Below, one piece after another: positions 40,558 through 51,321 of a stretch of DNA of 64,000 nt; the stretch's first letter is position 1, and the number at the start of each line of letters is the position of its first letter. The notes beneath the pieces were generated by a model. The model was not told the origin of the DNA. It did not search any database and saw only the letters and a program-made list of their open reading frames with translations. The stretch comes from Tranzscheliella williamsii. Lineage: Eukaryota; Basidiomycota; Ustilaginomycetes; Ustilaginales; Ustilaginaceae. Both the position numbers and the translations under genes were made by a program. The DNA is taken from contig JALBYF010000074.1 in NCBI GenBank assembly GCA_023212725.1, positions 1 through 64,000 on the forward strand. The letters are read 5' to 3'.

Positions 40558-41295
40558 GCTAGTGGCGCGCTGCGAGCGTAAGTGACTCAGCTACAGGGCC
40601 TAGCGTGGCGAGTCTGCCAGTAGCAGCGAGCAAGGTATGCGCAAAAGCCTCGTTGACGTGGGCGGTTCGAAGAGAAGAGGCACCGTAGTCGAAGAGGCAC
40701 CGGAGTCTTTGTAGATGTGGGCAAGCACAGTGCGTACGGCGCTCGTACCTCCTCCAAGTCCAAACCAGGGAAGCAATCGCTGGATGGTCGAAAGCAATCG
40801 TTGGGTGGTCGAGGTGCAGGAGAGGAATAAGAGGGTGATGTCGGAAGAGAGAGGTGCAAGCGGACCTGCAAGGTACAAGGAACGGTCAGCACGCACAGAC
40901 GGGGACTCTGTGTTAAGTTACCTCGCCGCTCCAATCAGAATCCAACCCGCAATCAACACTTTACTATGAACTGTACGAAGTGAATATCGTTGTATACATC
41001 CACGTGAACACGTACTAGTCTACGGTCTTGGCAATGAGTAGTCAACCTAACAGGCACGCTCGCAGCGGGGGTGGGGTAGAATCTAACACTGTGCAAGCCG
41101 CCTCCCTCTAAAAGTTTTTTGCAAGCGGTCGTGGCTTTGCGACGGCCTCCCTTCTCCTCTCCTATGGCGATAGCCCACCCAGACACTTGCTACACCCACC
41201 CAGGCCCCACCGATTGCCTCTGCCCGTCGCTACCCGTCGCTGCCCGTCGCTGCCCGCCTCTGTACGCCTCTGCCCACCGCTGCAACCCGTCCAAG
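40558..41295. promoter_or_regulatory. Divergent USP / phosphoribosyltransferase promoter region
   Basis: 738 bp between divergent starts. TGCCCGTCGC / TGCCCGCCTC units repeat just before the right-hand start (41220-41285). The tract GGAAGCAATCGCTGGATGGT and a near copy (40770-40810) form a short direct repeat. No gene seen. Confidence 0.45.
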
Positions 41296-42060
41296 ATGTC
41301 GGCCGCTCAGCTTCCCGATGACCACTTCCGGCCGACGTACGAGGATATCCATGTCCAGATTGGCCAGGCGGCGCGCAAGATCAAGGCCGAGTTCGACCCG
41401 GATCTGATGGTCGCTATCGGCGGCGGTGGATTCTACCCGGCGCGAGTGCTGCGGACGTTTTTGAAGAAGCCCTCGGCGCTGGATCCGTCCAAGATGCGCA
41501 ACATTCCCATCCAGGCAATCGGCCTCAGCCTTTACGAGGAGGTCTCGGGTACCTCAGAGGGACAGATTGGCAACGAGGTCGTGCGCACCCAGTGGCTCGA
41601 CGCCAAGACTGTTACCGGCCACAAGCATCCCGGCAAAATCGAGGAGGGGAAGGATGCCGGGGGCCTGCTGGGCAAGAATGTGCTGATCGTCGACGAGGTG
41701 GATGACTCGCGCACCACGCTGCAGTACGCCTACTCGGAGCTGCTCAAGGATGTCAAGACCGCCATTGCCAACCTCTCGCCCGAAGAGCGCAAGACGCTCG
41801 CCCCGACCCGCTTCGCCATTTTTGTCGTCCACAACAAGGAGAAGCAGGGCGGCAAGCGTGGCACTCTCCCCATCCTCCCCAAGGGCCTCCCCAACGGCGA
41901 CGACAAGATCGTCAACGGCATCAGCGAAGGCGTCCGCTACTACTCGACCCAGGACACCAACGACGTCTGGATCTGCTATCCCTGGGAAGAAGAGGACATT
42001 GTCGAACACAACCGTCTCGCCGCCCTCGCCAAACAGCTCGGCGTCAATCAGCCCATCTGA
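41296..42060 (+). CDS. Xanthine/hypoxanthine phosphoribosyltransferase-like protein
   Basis: Type I phosphoribosyltransferase (254 aa, intronless) related to fungal Xpt1/Hpt1 purine-salvage enzymes, which join PRPP to xanthine, hypoxanthine or guanine. The PRPP loop is GKNVLIVDEVDDSRTTLQYA (about 130-150). The N-terminal beta-strand signature LMVAIGGGGFYPARVLRTFL and the C-terminal VWICYPWEEEDIVEHNRLAA are both family-like. The loop lacks the extra Thr/Gly seen in bacterial HPRT and fits the yeast Xpt1 type. The start at 41296 follows a CT-rich leader. Whether xanthine or hypoxanthine is preferred is not visible. Confidence 0.88.
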   Translation: MSAAQLPDDHFRPTYEDIHVQIGQAARKIKAEFDPDLMVAIGGGGFYPARVLRTFLKKPSALDPSKMRNIPIQAIGLSLYEEVSGTSEGQIGNEVVRTQWLDAKTVTGHKHPGKIEEGKDAGGLLGKNVLIVDEVDDSRTTLQYAYSELLKDVKTAIANLSPEERKTLAPTRFAIFVVHNKEKQGGKRGTLPILPKGLPNGDDKIVNGISEGVRYYSTQDTNDVWICYPWEEEDIVEHNRLAALAKQLGVNQPI

Positions 42061-42463
42061 CCTGGCCCCCCGCTCCTCTCCCGTCCCGCTTGTTTCAGTA
42101 TCTACCCTTGTACATCATTCGTCTCTTGCAACCATGGTCCATCCTGCCAGCTGCAAAACCCAACGCCCAGCCCACCCTGTCCATGTCTCTTGTCTCTCGT
42201 CTCGGCCCTCTTGTCTGCCTCGAGCTCTCTGTAGGCCGCGGTCGCCGAGTGGGAGCTGGCCGCGACAAACTGAATATTATTATGTTAGATCGAGTACTCT
42301 GCGGCTACACTTAGGACGGTACTCGGTGCTGAAAGCACGCTTGGCTGCTATCCACATCATCACCTTGCTTTGGACTGACCGCTTGCGATTGGTAGTGCAG
42401 TCAGGTGCACGTCGATTTGCTGCGGGAAAGCAGGCTGGCGAAGGCGTTTGGAAGCGGGTCGGT
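42061..42463. other. Intergenic between phosphoribosyltransferase and VPS51
   Basis: No feature recognised; CT-rich at 42070-42120. Confidence 0.5.
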
Positions 42464-43340
42464 ATGTCGCTGACGGGTGGGGCTAGGTTGCCGGGGTCGG
42501 TGGCGGGTTCGTCGAGCCCGCAGCGGGGGGGCGATCGCAGGGGGGCGCATCTGCTGCGCGACTACTACGGCTTGTCGGCGGGGGTGGGGGCAACGCGGGC
42601 GGGGGATGTGCCGACGGGGGAGGTGCCGGCGACGGGGCGCGTCAGTCTGGACGCACTGCTGCGGACGCACAGCGTAGGACAGCTGCTGGCAAAGGCGTCG
42701 ACACTCATCAGCGAGATCCGCGAACTGGACGGCGAGCGCCAAAGCCTCGTCTACAACCACCACCACGAACTCGTCGCCGCAAGCGACACCATCCGCGCCA
42801 TGAAGGCAAAGTCCGAATCCCTCGACCCCGCCCTCGACGCCCTCGCTGCCTCCTTTGCCGCCATCTCCACCCTCGCCGCCCAGCTCGAACCCCTTCGCTC
42901 CCCACCAATCCCCCCCACCAACACCCTCACCAACACCGTCACTGACACCGTTACTGATAGTGTTACCGACACTGACGTCGACTCGGCGCGACTCGACCCG
43001 CTCCGCGACCTTGAACCGATTCTCACGCTCCCCATCGCACTGGGGAACCTGGTCGAGGCGCGTCTTGACCCCGACGCCGCGACGACAGAAGAGCCGAGCC
43101 CAGAGGCACGCAAACAAGGTGAGTTGCGCATGTGCTGGTGGGAATGGCAAGACAGGTGCTGACGATGCGTTGGTGCGCTTGGTAGGGCTCGCCCAGGCCG
43201 AACGGCTTTGGGGCACCATGGAGCCGGTGCTTGCAGCGTGGACCGACGCTGGCGTCGCCGGCGTGCGCGAGATCGCCGCCGAGTGCCGCTCAATCCTCAA
43301 GGAGGGCCGCAAGACTGTCTCCTCGGCTGTGGCTGCCTGA
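42464..43340 (+). CDS. VPS51: Vps51, subunit of GARP tethering complex
   Basis: Tethers endosome-derived vesicles at the Golgi with Vps52-54. Exons 42464-43118 and 43186-43340 (269 aa); the intron is GTGAGT..GGTAG and joins ARKQ|GLAQAERLW. The Vps51 core runs from HLLRDYYGLSAG through SLDALLRTHSVGQLLAKAST to EIRELDGERQSLVYNHHHEL and ASDTIRAMK, the typical N-terminal coiled-coil block. A Thr/Asp repeat (TVTDTVTDSVTDTDVDS) interrupts the middle. The protein is longer than yeast Vps51 but far shorter than the animal form. The frame is open further upstream without a good start; the ATG at 42464 leaves 30 residues before the core. It converges with the AlkB-like gene. Confidence 0.9.
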
Positions 43341-43462
43341 ACCCGTACTTCCTGTCGCACTGCCGAGCTGGGCTATACCCTTGAAATGTACGCGGTGCTG
43401 TGTTCGCAGATGCGCTGGAACAGGGCGTGATAGCGAGATGCGGTGTGGAGCGGGTCGACGGG

Positions 43463-44362
43463 CTAGCTTCCGACAATGTCAGCGCCGGGCAGCATGGTGC
43501 GGATGGTGATGCTGAGTCTGAGCGAGCGTGGGATGTGCTGGATGCGTGCGTCTGCTGGGCGGCGGACGCGGTCGAAGGAGCGGGCGGTGATGCCGTGGGA
43601 CCACTCGTAGCGGGCGGGGCCGGTGAGCACGACGACGGAGCGGGCGGGCAGGAAGAGGTGGTGGGGGGGTTGGCTGGCGTGGGTGAAGTGCATTACGGTG
43701 CCGGTGGAATGCGGGCCGAACGAGCAGATCAGGATGCCGTCGGCGAAGCGGTGGACGAGGTCGATGTGGGGAGCCAGGCCGTCGTTGGGTGCGTACAGGT
43801 TGACGATCAGCTGGCGCGCGCCGGCGGCGGGGAAGGCGAGCGCGCGCGCTGCACACGGCAGCCCACCCAGCCGCCCCTCCAGCTCGCCCAGCAACCGCAC
43901 CGCCCACCCAGGCAGCCCGCCACCACCCCCACCCCGCCCAAACAGCATCACCTGGTTCGTCCCATCGCGCCCATACCCCCGCCCCACCCCCGTCGTCGCC
44001 CCCGAAAAGTACCCGCACTCCCCCACACCCGCCAGCACCTCGTCATGCAACTCCCCATCCAGCAGCCCCGGGAAGAAATACAGCCCCGCGATCGCCGGCG
44101 CCTCGCTCGTCGCCACCTCCGTCTCCCCCTCCCCTCCTACATCCCGCCGCTCGTCGCCCTCGCTGCTGCCCTCGCCGTCCGACCCAAACAGCGAGTCCAC
44201 CCCCTCGCCGCCGCCACAAGACCCCGCGTCGCAAGAACGGCTTGTCATGCGCCGCCCCCTCTTGGATGATGATGATCGCGCTGAACAACCGTCGCGCGCT
44301 GCACAACCGTCGACGCCGTCACTGTTCGCCAATCCAGCGCAATCTAACAAGAACACTTTCAT
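43463..44362 (-). CDS. AlkB-like 2-oxoglutarate/Fe(II) dioxygenase
   Basis: Oxidative demethylase-type enzyme for nucleic acid or protein substrates. Frame of 299 aa from the ATG at 44362; a second ATG at 44266 (MTSRSCDAG) is a good alternative. The iron ligands are HID in NLYAPNDGLAPHIDLVHRF and the distal His in RYEWSHGITAR; the 2-oxoglutarate Arg lies in RRSLRLSITIRTML. The nucleotide-recognition lid region (about 95-160) is Gly-rich. Substrate class (DNA, RNA, tRNA) cannot be told. The first 80 residues are Ser/Gly/Asp-rich and probably disordered. Stop codons of this gene and VPS51 are about 120 bp apart. Confidence 0.88.
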   Translation of the reverse strand: MKVFLLDCAGLANSDGVDGCAARDGCSARSSSSKRGRRMTSRSCDAGSCGGGEGVDSLFGSDGEGSSEGDERRDVGGEGETEVATSEAPAIAGLYFFPGLLDGELHDEVLAGVGECGYFSGATTGVGRGYGRDGTNQVMLFGRGGGGGGLPGWAVRLLGELEGRLGGLPCAARALAFPAAGARQLIVNLYAPNDGLAPHIDLVHRFADGILICSFGPHSTGTVMHFTHASQPPHHLFLPARSVVVLTGPARYEWSHGITARSFDRVRRPADARIQHIPRSLRLSITIRTMLPGADIVGS

Positions 44363-44542
44363 TCGAGGGCAATCTAACACGAGATATGCTCATCAGACTC
44401 GCCACTTCACCGCCCAATCCCATGCCCTCGTGCCTCACCTCGCACTCCCGCTCAGCTGACATGCACCCGGTGTCTGCGACTGTGGCATTGCTATAGAGGT
44501 GAAGGGACGCGGGATGATGCGGCGTGGTGGCAGCGGCGAGAA

Positions 44543-45828
44543 TTAGCTGGGCGGCATGGGGCGCAGGCGCTGGACGCCCACCTTGTCCGCCTCGCCGTGG
44601 AGCGCTTCCAGCTCGGCAGACACCCAGGGGATGCCTTGCTCCTGCCGTTTCTGTGCGGGGAGGGAGAGTTAGATGGAACGGCTCTCCATGTCGCGATGTA
44701 GGCTGCTTACCTTGGCTTGAAGCGCCTCGAGCTCGCCGGGAAAGTAGATGCGGTCGGTGTCTGGGCGGCGTTGGGAGGTGGTGACGGTGTTGTAGAGGTG
44801 CTGTAGGCGGTGGCGGAAGTCGTCCATGCTCATAAAGAGGTCTGGTTTGATGGCGACGAGGAAGTGGCCTACGTTGGCGGGGCGGGAGGGATCGTAGGGG
44901 TTGGTGACGCCGCCGGCGAAGGCGGAGCCGCTCAAGACGCCGGAGAAGACGTCCATCATGATGCTGAGAGCCGAGCCCTTGGGGCCGCCCATGGGGAGCA
45001 TGCAGCCCTGGAGTGCGGCGGCGGGGTCCTGGGTGGCGCGGCCGTGGGCATCCAGCGCCCAGTGGGGCGGGATGGATTCGCCGCGCCGCAGCGCCTTGTA
45101 CACCTTGCCGCGCGCCGCGACCGAGGGCGCCATGTCGAGGACAAAGTCGTTGCCATCCACCCCGGGCGCCCCGCACGCAATCGGCGACACCCCCATCAGC
45201 TTCTCGCATCCCCCCCACACCGGCAGCGCCGGCGACGAGTTGGTGAAGACCAGACTCATATACCCCGCCCGGTTCGCCTGCCGCACAAAACTCGCACTCA
45301 TCCCAAAGTGGTTCGACCCGCGCACCGACGCCATCCCTATCCCGTACACCGCCGCGCTCGCAATGCACTCCCGCATCGCCGTGCGCGCAGCCACGAACCC
45401 GAAGCCTGTCGCCACCGCACCGCATCACTGTCAGCTACCATGCTCCGCTTTCCCCTCTCCCCGTTCGACCATAGCACGTACCGTTGTCCGCGTCGATCTG
45501 GCATACCACCGGCGTCGCACGGGTGATCTTCATCTCTGGCCGAGGCGCCAGCACGCCCCGGCGTATCCGCTCCAGATACGAGGGGATCCGGTTGCATCCT
45601 GCCACCTCACAGCACAGCGTCAGCTTCTGCAAGGCGACGCGCGGCCCACGAGTCAAGGTGCTTACCATGTGTGTCGACGCCGTGCAGGTCCGCCTCGACC
45701 AGGCATTCGGCCACCACCTGCGCATCCTCCTCGCGGATACCGTTGGCGACGAGCACCTCGCGCACGAAGCGCTCCGCATCGTCAGCTTGGATATAGTGCA
45801 GAGTGTCTTCCGCTGCGTTGGCCGACAT
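44543..45828 (-). CDS. Malate/L-lactate dehydrogenase family (Ldh2/YlbC type) oxidoreductase
   Basis: NAD(P)-dependent 2-hydroxyacid dehydrogenase of the family containing ureidoglycolate, sulfolactate and type-2 malate dehydrogenases. Exons 45828-45666, 45598-45482, 45405-44711 and 44650-44543 (360 aa) were placed from splice sites; they restore LHGVDTHG|CNRIPSYLERIR, CQIDADNG|FGFVAARTAM and LQAK|KRQEQGIPWV. Diagnostic motifs are HGVDTHG, the catalytic His in VRGSNHFGMSASF, ACGAPGVDGNDFVLDMAPS and PMGGPKGSALSIMMDVFSG. Length and order match the family. It shares a 246-bp promoter region with a FAH-family gene, which suggests a joint role; the substrate is open. Confidence 0.9.
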
Positions 45829-46074
45829 GGTTGCTGTAGATCGTGCAATGGAAAGAGCGGGGCAGAGCCATGCAGTCGTTGACAGGTGAAGCCATGGCGG
45901 ACTCAGGGTCCAACAAAGTGTAGTAGGACTCCATTTTGTTGGGGCCGAGAGCGGGGGATGCACGTGGCACCCCCGCCGCTGGCCGCCATCACACGAAAGC
46001 GGTCCGTGATGGTCTCCTTTGGGCACAGACGACGATCATACTGCCGCTCCATACGGCCGCCGCCTTGCGCAATC
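45829..46074. promoter_or_regulatory. Bidirectional promoter, dehydrogenase / FAH-family pair
   Basis: 246 bp separate the divergent start codons. CACGTGGC-type sequence (GCACGTGGCACC, about 45959) includes an E-box-like CACGTG near the middle. No other gene fits in this space. Confidence 0.55.
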
Positions 46075-47004
46075 ATGGAACCACAGGCCGACTTTGTCAC
46101 TCGATGCCGCAAGGTGAGCTGCCCGGCGTCGCGGAGCTGTTGCCGCCGTGGGTTAGGGGCTGACGACTGGCGCGGGGGCGTGGGCGTGGGCGCATTCAGA
46201 TCGTCGCTGTGGGGCTCAGCTACGACTACAACTGGCCCGGGCAGGGCTACTCGCGGCAAGTGGCGCTAGAGGAGAAGCCGGAGCCGCTGATCTTCTTGAA
46301 GCCGCCGTCGTCGTTCACCGCGGACGGCACGCACATCCATATCCACCGCGGCTGCGAGGTGTTTCACGAGAGTAAGTGGCACTGCTTGGCCGATGCAGAG
46401 AGCGTGCGCTCACCACCGGGCTGTGCTAGTTGAGCTGGCGCTGGTTATTGGCAAGCGCGGCAGCGATGTGCCGGTCGCCGAGGCGGATTCGTACATTGCG
46501 GGCTATGCGCTGGCGCTGGATCTGACGGCGAAGAACGTGCAGGCACACGCCAAGAGCCACGGTCGGCCGTGGACCACCGCCAAGGGACTCGACAGCTACA
46601 CGCCCGTCTCGGGCTTCATCCCGCGCGCCGCGCTCCCGGACCCGCTCAATGTGCAGCTGTCGCTGGAGGTGAGTCGCCATGCCTGCCCCGCCGGCTGCCC
46701 CACCGATGCTGACGTCCTTGTCTCCGCCGGAAAGGTCAACGGCCGCCCCGTGCAGCACGGCAACACAGCCTCGCTCATCTACTCGCCCGCCGAACTGGTC
46801 GCCTACATCTCCGGCATCATGACACTCGAGCCCGCAGACGTCATCCTCACCGGCTCGCCCAACAACGTCGCCCGCTTCCACGCCGGCGACATCCTCCGCG
46901 CCACGCTCACCGCCGACGACAAACAGCTCGCCTGCCTCCAGCTCACTGCCCAACACAAAAACACGGGATATCGCTTCCTTCCCCCTCCCTCCCCCGCGCC
47001 CTGA
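46075..47004 (+). CDS. Fumarylacetoacetate hydrolase (FAH) family, FAHD1-like acylpyruvase/oxaloacetate decarboxylase
   Basis: Exons 46075-46113, 46200-46371, 46430-46668 and 46735-47004 (239 aa) built from splice sites; joins give CRK|IVAVGLSYDYNW, VFHE|IELALVIGK and LSLE|VNGRPVQHG. The last intron (66 nt) is in frame and stop-free, so retention would add 22 residues. Family motifs: PEPLIFLKPPSSFT, HRGCEVFHEIELALVIGK (metal-binding Glu residues), YIAGYALALDLTAKNVQ, KGLDSYTPVSGFI and ADVILTGSP. The short single-domain form is that of FAHD1/YcgM enzymes, which cleave acylpyruvates or decarboxylate oxaloacetate, often in mitochondria. The Gly before SYDY and the motif spacing look normal. The divergent partner is an Ldh2-type dehydrogenase. 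Confidence 0.9.
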
Positions 47005-47358
47005 GCGCAACTCGTGTGGATCCGCACGCTTGCCAGCCACCACGGCATACATCCGCATACACTCATGCTCTAGGACGTCGCCGATGCGCCGATGGCGTAT
47101 CGCCTGTCCGGATGCCAGCGTCCGCACAGCGGCCGAGGCAGAGTCACTTGCAGGCTAGGCTGATGGCGGATGGTGCAGCAGTGACGTTAGGACGAAAATC
47201 AGTACGGAAGCCGTTACAAAGAAACAGTAGGGTCTGGGTACGAGAAGAGAGTAGTACAGGCAGCAAGGAGACGGCCGAGGAAGCAGGCTGGACGTGCGGG
47301 CACGGCTGCGGATGATAGGCGGTCAGCAGGGGCTGAGAGCGAGCCGGCTGCAATGCAG
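47005..47358. other. Intergenic between convergent FAH-family and hydrolase genes
   Basis: 354 bp of shared 3' flank. Nothing recognised. Confidence 0.5.
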
Positions 47359-48343
47359 CTAGAGATGGGTCTTGAGAAAGTCGACATACTCGGCGGAACA
47401 GCGCTGGAAGGCTTCTCCGGTGTAGATATCAAAGTGGCCCAAGTCCTCGTAGAGACGGACATGGCCCCTGGGGGCTTGCCTGGCATAGTGGAGCGTGGGG
47501 CCGGGCGGGGCCACCGAGTCCTTGCCGCAGACGGCAAAGAAGATGGGGCAGCTGACCTGCTTGGCCTTCCAGCCGGGGTAGTAGAGGATGATGTTGAGCG
47601 CGATGCGCGCCGCGACGTACTCCTTGAACTGCATGCCCTCCGGGATCAGCTTCTTGTAGCCATCCACGTCGGGCGCATTCATCAGCGCCGCTTCAGGCCG
47701 GCAAACGAGATGCGCAGGTCAGCAAGACGTTCCGCCTACACTGGCTACCTTGCATCTGCACTCGATCGTCATGTCAATTGCACTTACTTTGGCCTGGCTT
47801 TCCAGCGAGCGGTACGGGAACGATGCTGTTGCGCGACGAGAAGAGGAGATCCTTGATGCCGAGGTAGGTGAGGTGGAGCAGGGGGAGAAAGCCGACCAGC
47901 GGTGCCGAAGCAAAGCCCGAGGTGAAGGGGCACTGGGAGATGGCGGCCTTGACGCGCGGGTCCTTGGCAGCGACGGTGATGACATGGCCGCCGCCGAAGC
48001 TGGATCCAAAGATGCCGATCCTGTTGCGGTCGACGCCTTGTAGCGCAGAAGCGTAGCTCAATGCGGCATCCCAGTCGGCGAGCTGCGTGTTGATGTCGAG
48101 CACCTGCCGGGGCTCGCCGCCGCTCTCGCCAAAGTGACGGTAGTCAAACACGACACAGACCATGCCCGCCTGGCTGAAGCACTCGGCATACTTGTCCAGA
48201 ACCATCTCCTTGACTGCACCCAGCCCATGCCCCAGCACCATGGCCGGAGCCCCCGCCGCCGGGGCGCTCGCCGGCCTGTACAGCCAGCCGGCACACAGGT
48301 CGGAGCCCGAGGCAAACCTGATGTTCTCTCTCTGAGCTGACAT
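47359..48343 (-). CDS. Alpha/beta hydrolase
   Basis: Exons 48343-47788 and 47690-47359 (295 aa); the intron is GTAAGT..TGAAG and joins LAGKPGQ|TALMNAPDV. The fold is clear: oxyanion region VLGHGLGAVKE, the nucleophile elbow IGIFGSSFGGGHVI (GxSxG), the acid in FFAVCGKDSVAP and the catalytic His in YEDLGHFDIYTG. VVFDYRHFGESGGEPR is typical of the DUF/peptidase S15-related dienelactone-hydrolase-like group. No signal peptide, so cytosolic. Substrate unknown. The protein ends FLKTHL, with the length usual for single-domain members. Confidence 0.9.
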
Positions 48344-48812
48344 GCTTGCGTTGGTTAAGGGGTGGTAGCGGCGGTGGTAGCGGTGGTGGACGTCAGCTTG
48401 CAGCAAGATGGCTACGTCGATGGTCGAGCGACGCCGGCAAGATCCACGATCGTTATGGTACGCCGGCTAGATCGGTTCATCGGGTAACCGACCCGCTTAC
48501 TTTCACCGAATATCGAACTGCATCACATGGCCTCGCTGTCAAACACCTCACCCACGCCTTCCTTTCCCGCTCTTGCCTCCGCGCCATGCATCGACTTGGC
48601 CAGCAACGCCGACGTCCGCACCAACGCCCTGCCGAGCAGAGCCACCACCGCCCAATTCCTCTACCTTGTCAGCTGGAGTCAAGTGCCGAGAGAAATGTCA
48701 TTCCGCATCGCACAAGAACGCTGGCATCGAGCTTCTGCAGCGCCAGGCATTCGGGTCATACATTTGGACCGAGGGGGCGTGATGTGCGTTACGACATTGA
48801 GGGCAGGGCGGC
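48344..48812. other. Intergenic, hydrolase promoter and phosphatase 3' flank
   Basis: 469 bp; a GGTAGCGGCGGTGGTAGCGG tract lies close to the hydrolase start (about 48363-48390). Nothing else seen. Confidence 0.5.
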
Positions 48813-50237
48813 TCAGAGCAGAGTAAAGAGGGCCGCGAGGGCGAGGGCTGCAGCGGCGTGGAGGGGTGCGAGGGGTAGGGAGTTAGCGGCGGCGTTTGTG
48901 GCGGTGGCGGGGGCGGGGGCGTTGTTGTAGCCTGGGTCGGCGTTCCAGGGGGTGGTGGAGAGGCCGGCGGCGGTGAGGTTGGTCCGCGGGAGCGAGGCGA
49001 GGGTGGCGGTGGTGTCCAGGCCGGGCTTGACGAGCACGGGCAGCCCGCCGGCGCCGACGACGCTGACGTTGTCCGGCGCATAGAAGGCGGTATTGCGCGT
49101 CAGCGAGAGCGGGCCCGCCGCCACACCGCTCTCGTTGGTCGCCGGATAGTGCCCCGCAGCGACCGCCTCGTTGGCATAGCCCAGCGCGCCCGCCATCCAC
49201 GGCACCACGTTCGCCATGGTCCGGTTCACATCCCCGCGCCCCAACGTCTTAAGCCCCCAATTGGCCTCCACGGTGGACAGCATCGAGTAGTGCGTCAGGT
49301 AGGTACCATCCGTCGTGTTGCGTAGCTGCGCAGGCACCGCCCCGCCCAGCGCGACCGAGTAGATCTGGTTGGCAATCGCATAGTTTTCGTTCTCGTCAAA
49401 GGTCAACACCACCAGCGTTCTGTTGCTGTTGAAGTTGGGATGCGAAAGCAGCGACGGGAGAAAGTAGTCGGTCCAGTTGGAAAAGAAGGCGGGCGAGGTG
49501 TCGTGGCCGTCGTTGACCATGTTGGGCGTGATGAAGACCCACTGCGGGAGGGTGTTGTTGCTGACGTCGGCGGCCAGGTCGTTGAAGTTGCGGTTGTACA
49601 TCGCACGCGCCGTGTCCGACGAGACGTAGTCCGAGAGCGCGCAGGGATTATGCTTGCGGACGTAGTAGGTGTACGGTTTCGAGCCGGGACTGATGTAGTT
49701 GGGCTGGGTGTAGTTGAAGCCGGTGAAGCCGTCGAAGGGCATGTTCTCGTTGTAGCAGGCATAGCTGATGGGCTTGCCCTCCTTGCCTCCGTCGTCGAGC
49801 AGATCAAACAGCGTGGTGATGTTGGTAGGGATGTGGTTGAAGCTGTCATCCGCCAGACCAAAAAAGTCACCCGCCATGGCCGCCATGTAGTTTGGCTCGG
49901 ACGGGTGGGTCAGCGCATGGAAAGCGGTAAAGGTGACCCCCTCGCCGGAGAGTTTCTGCAACGAGGCGGTGGTGACGGCATCGTTGAAGTCGGTGTTCTC
50001 GAGCCAGATCTGGATGATGCGGTCAAACGCCTTGCCGGGAACGATAGGCTTGGCCGGAAGAGACGCATTATTAGCACCGACGTAGACAGGGGAGGCTTCA
50101 AGCGGACCTGGACCAGGAGGTTTGAAGATCTGGGCACTGACGGCTCGAGGGGCCAGGACATGCTCAGCGGTAGGCGCGGCCAAGACGCCAGCAAGAGCGG
50201 CGGAAAGGCCAGCAGCGGCCAGAGCGGTGAGGTACAT
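48813..50237 (-). CDS. Secreted, probably GPI-anchored acid phosphatase (phosphoesterase family)
   Basis: Member of the PF04185-type phosphoesterases (fungal PhoA acid phosphatases, bacterial phospholipase C). The 474-residue intronless protein has a signal peptide (MYLTALAAAGLSAALAGVLA). Core motifs: FDRIIQIWLENTDF (metal-binding Glu-Asn), FHALTHPSEPNYMAAMAGD, QWVFITPNMVNDGHDTS, LVVLTFDENENY and NTTDGTYLTHYSMLSTVEAN. The tail NAAANSLPLAPLHAAAALAL plus the hydrophobic end looks like a GPI-anchor signal, preceded by a Pro/Ala/Thr linker. About ten N-glycosylation sites are visible. Likely role: external phosphate scavenging. The first ATG after the promoter TATA (listed separately) is at 50237. 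Confidence 0.9.
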   Translation of the reverse strand: MYLTALAAAGLSAALAGVLAAPTAEHVLAPRAVSAQIFKPPGPGPLEASPVYVGANNASLPAKPIVPGKAFDRIIQIWLENTDFNDAVTTASLQKLSGEGVTFTAFHALTHPSEPNYMAAMAGDFFGLADDSFNHIPTNITTLFDLLDDGGKEGKPISYACYNENMPFDGFTGFNYTQPNYISPGSKPYTYYVRKHNPCALSDYVSSDTARAMYNRNFNDLAADVSNNTLPQWVFITPNMVNDGHDTSPAFFSNWTDYFLPSLLSHPNFNSNRTLVVLTFDENENYAIANQIYSVALGGAVPAQLRNTTDGTYLTHYSMLSTVEANWGLKTLGRGDVNRTMANVVPWMAGALGYANEAVAAGHYPATNESGVAAGPLSLTRNTAFYAPDNVSVVGAGGLPVLVKPGLDTTATLASLPRTNLTAAGLSTTPWNADPGYNNAPAPATATNAAANSLPLAPLHAAAALALAALFTLL

Positions 50238-51321
50238 GCTTGCCGCTCGTTCTTGTCGACAAAAAGACAAAAGGGCGGAATGGAGGACGAGGGCTTTGAT
50301 CGACCGGCGGAACGATACGATATGCCACGATACCGGTCCCTGTTTATAGCCAAAGCCGTTCCAACAAGCTTCTCTCCCTGCCGCTGAAGTAGGCGCCACC
50401 TTGCACAAAGCTCGATTGTGAAAAGTGGCGCAGGAGAGAGCGGAGCTTGATGGTGTGGGAGGATGCGCAATAGGTCAATTTTGATTGGAGGGAGGCGAAG
50501 ACCGGCGGGCGGACAGGCGGATGGCGGCGGAAGCGGCAAGCGGAAGCCGCATGCACAAAGTGGCAACGTGGGCCCTGTTGATGTGCGTACCGACTGCTGA
50601 TAGGCGGATCGCCTCGCCACGCTGTAGCTACGGTCAAGACGATAGGGCCCCCAACCAAGATCCTGCACGCTTGCAGACGAGTCGCCTTCAGCGGCAGCTG
50701 GAAGGACGGCCGCGCTTGCCCACTTTACCAAAGTGGGTCGATGTGGACCGACGGCTACAAACTCCTGACTAGCTCTTGGTATGCCACTGCTAGCTTCCAG
50801 ACCAGCTGCAGGGACCGGCGAGCTGACAGCCGTACTCACGAACAGACATCAGCAGTGCGCTATTGGATCGCGCATCTCAGCCGAGCCAAAACCCTCTTCT
50901 GCTGCATGCAGTCCGGTCCACGTTCTCACATCCCACCTCCTCCCTCTCACGCCGCACCTCCTCCCTCTGCCCTCCTTCTTCCTCCCTCTTCCCTCCTCTC
51001 TTTCCCCTCCTAGTCTCTGCAATGGAGGTCTGCGCCTCCAAGCTCGTCCAGCGCGAAATGGTTCTTTCGTGTTGCCTTCCGCCGCAAGCTGCCACCATAG
51101 GCATCATCTAGTGGTGCGGTGCCACACCACTGCGCTGCGCACCTCTTTCCCTTCTGCTCCTTTGCCTCTCGATACGGTAGAAGCCAACGCCTTGTCACTT
51201 CTTCATACCCACCCAGCCCTTGGTACGGTTCGACGAGGCCTTTTTCCTTGCTCAACCTCGTCTCAGTCACGATCATTGTAAGCGGCCCCCTAGCATAACA
51301 GCTCCTGCGTCTCCGTCGCAC
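50238..51321. promoter_or_regulatory. Divergent phosphatase / multicopper oxidase promoter region
   Basis: 1,084 bp. A TATAAA on the minus strand lies at 50342-50347, about 105 bp ahead of the phosphatase ATG. CT-rich leader (CCTCCCTCTCACGCC, CCTCTTTCCC) at 50935-51010 belongs to the oxidase side. No gene recognised. Confidence 0.5.
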
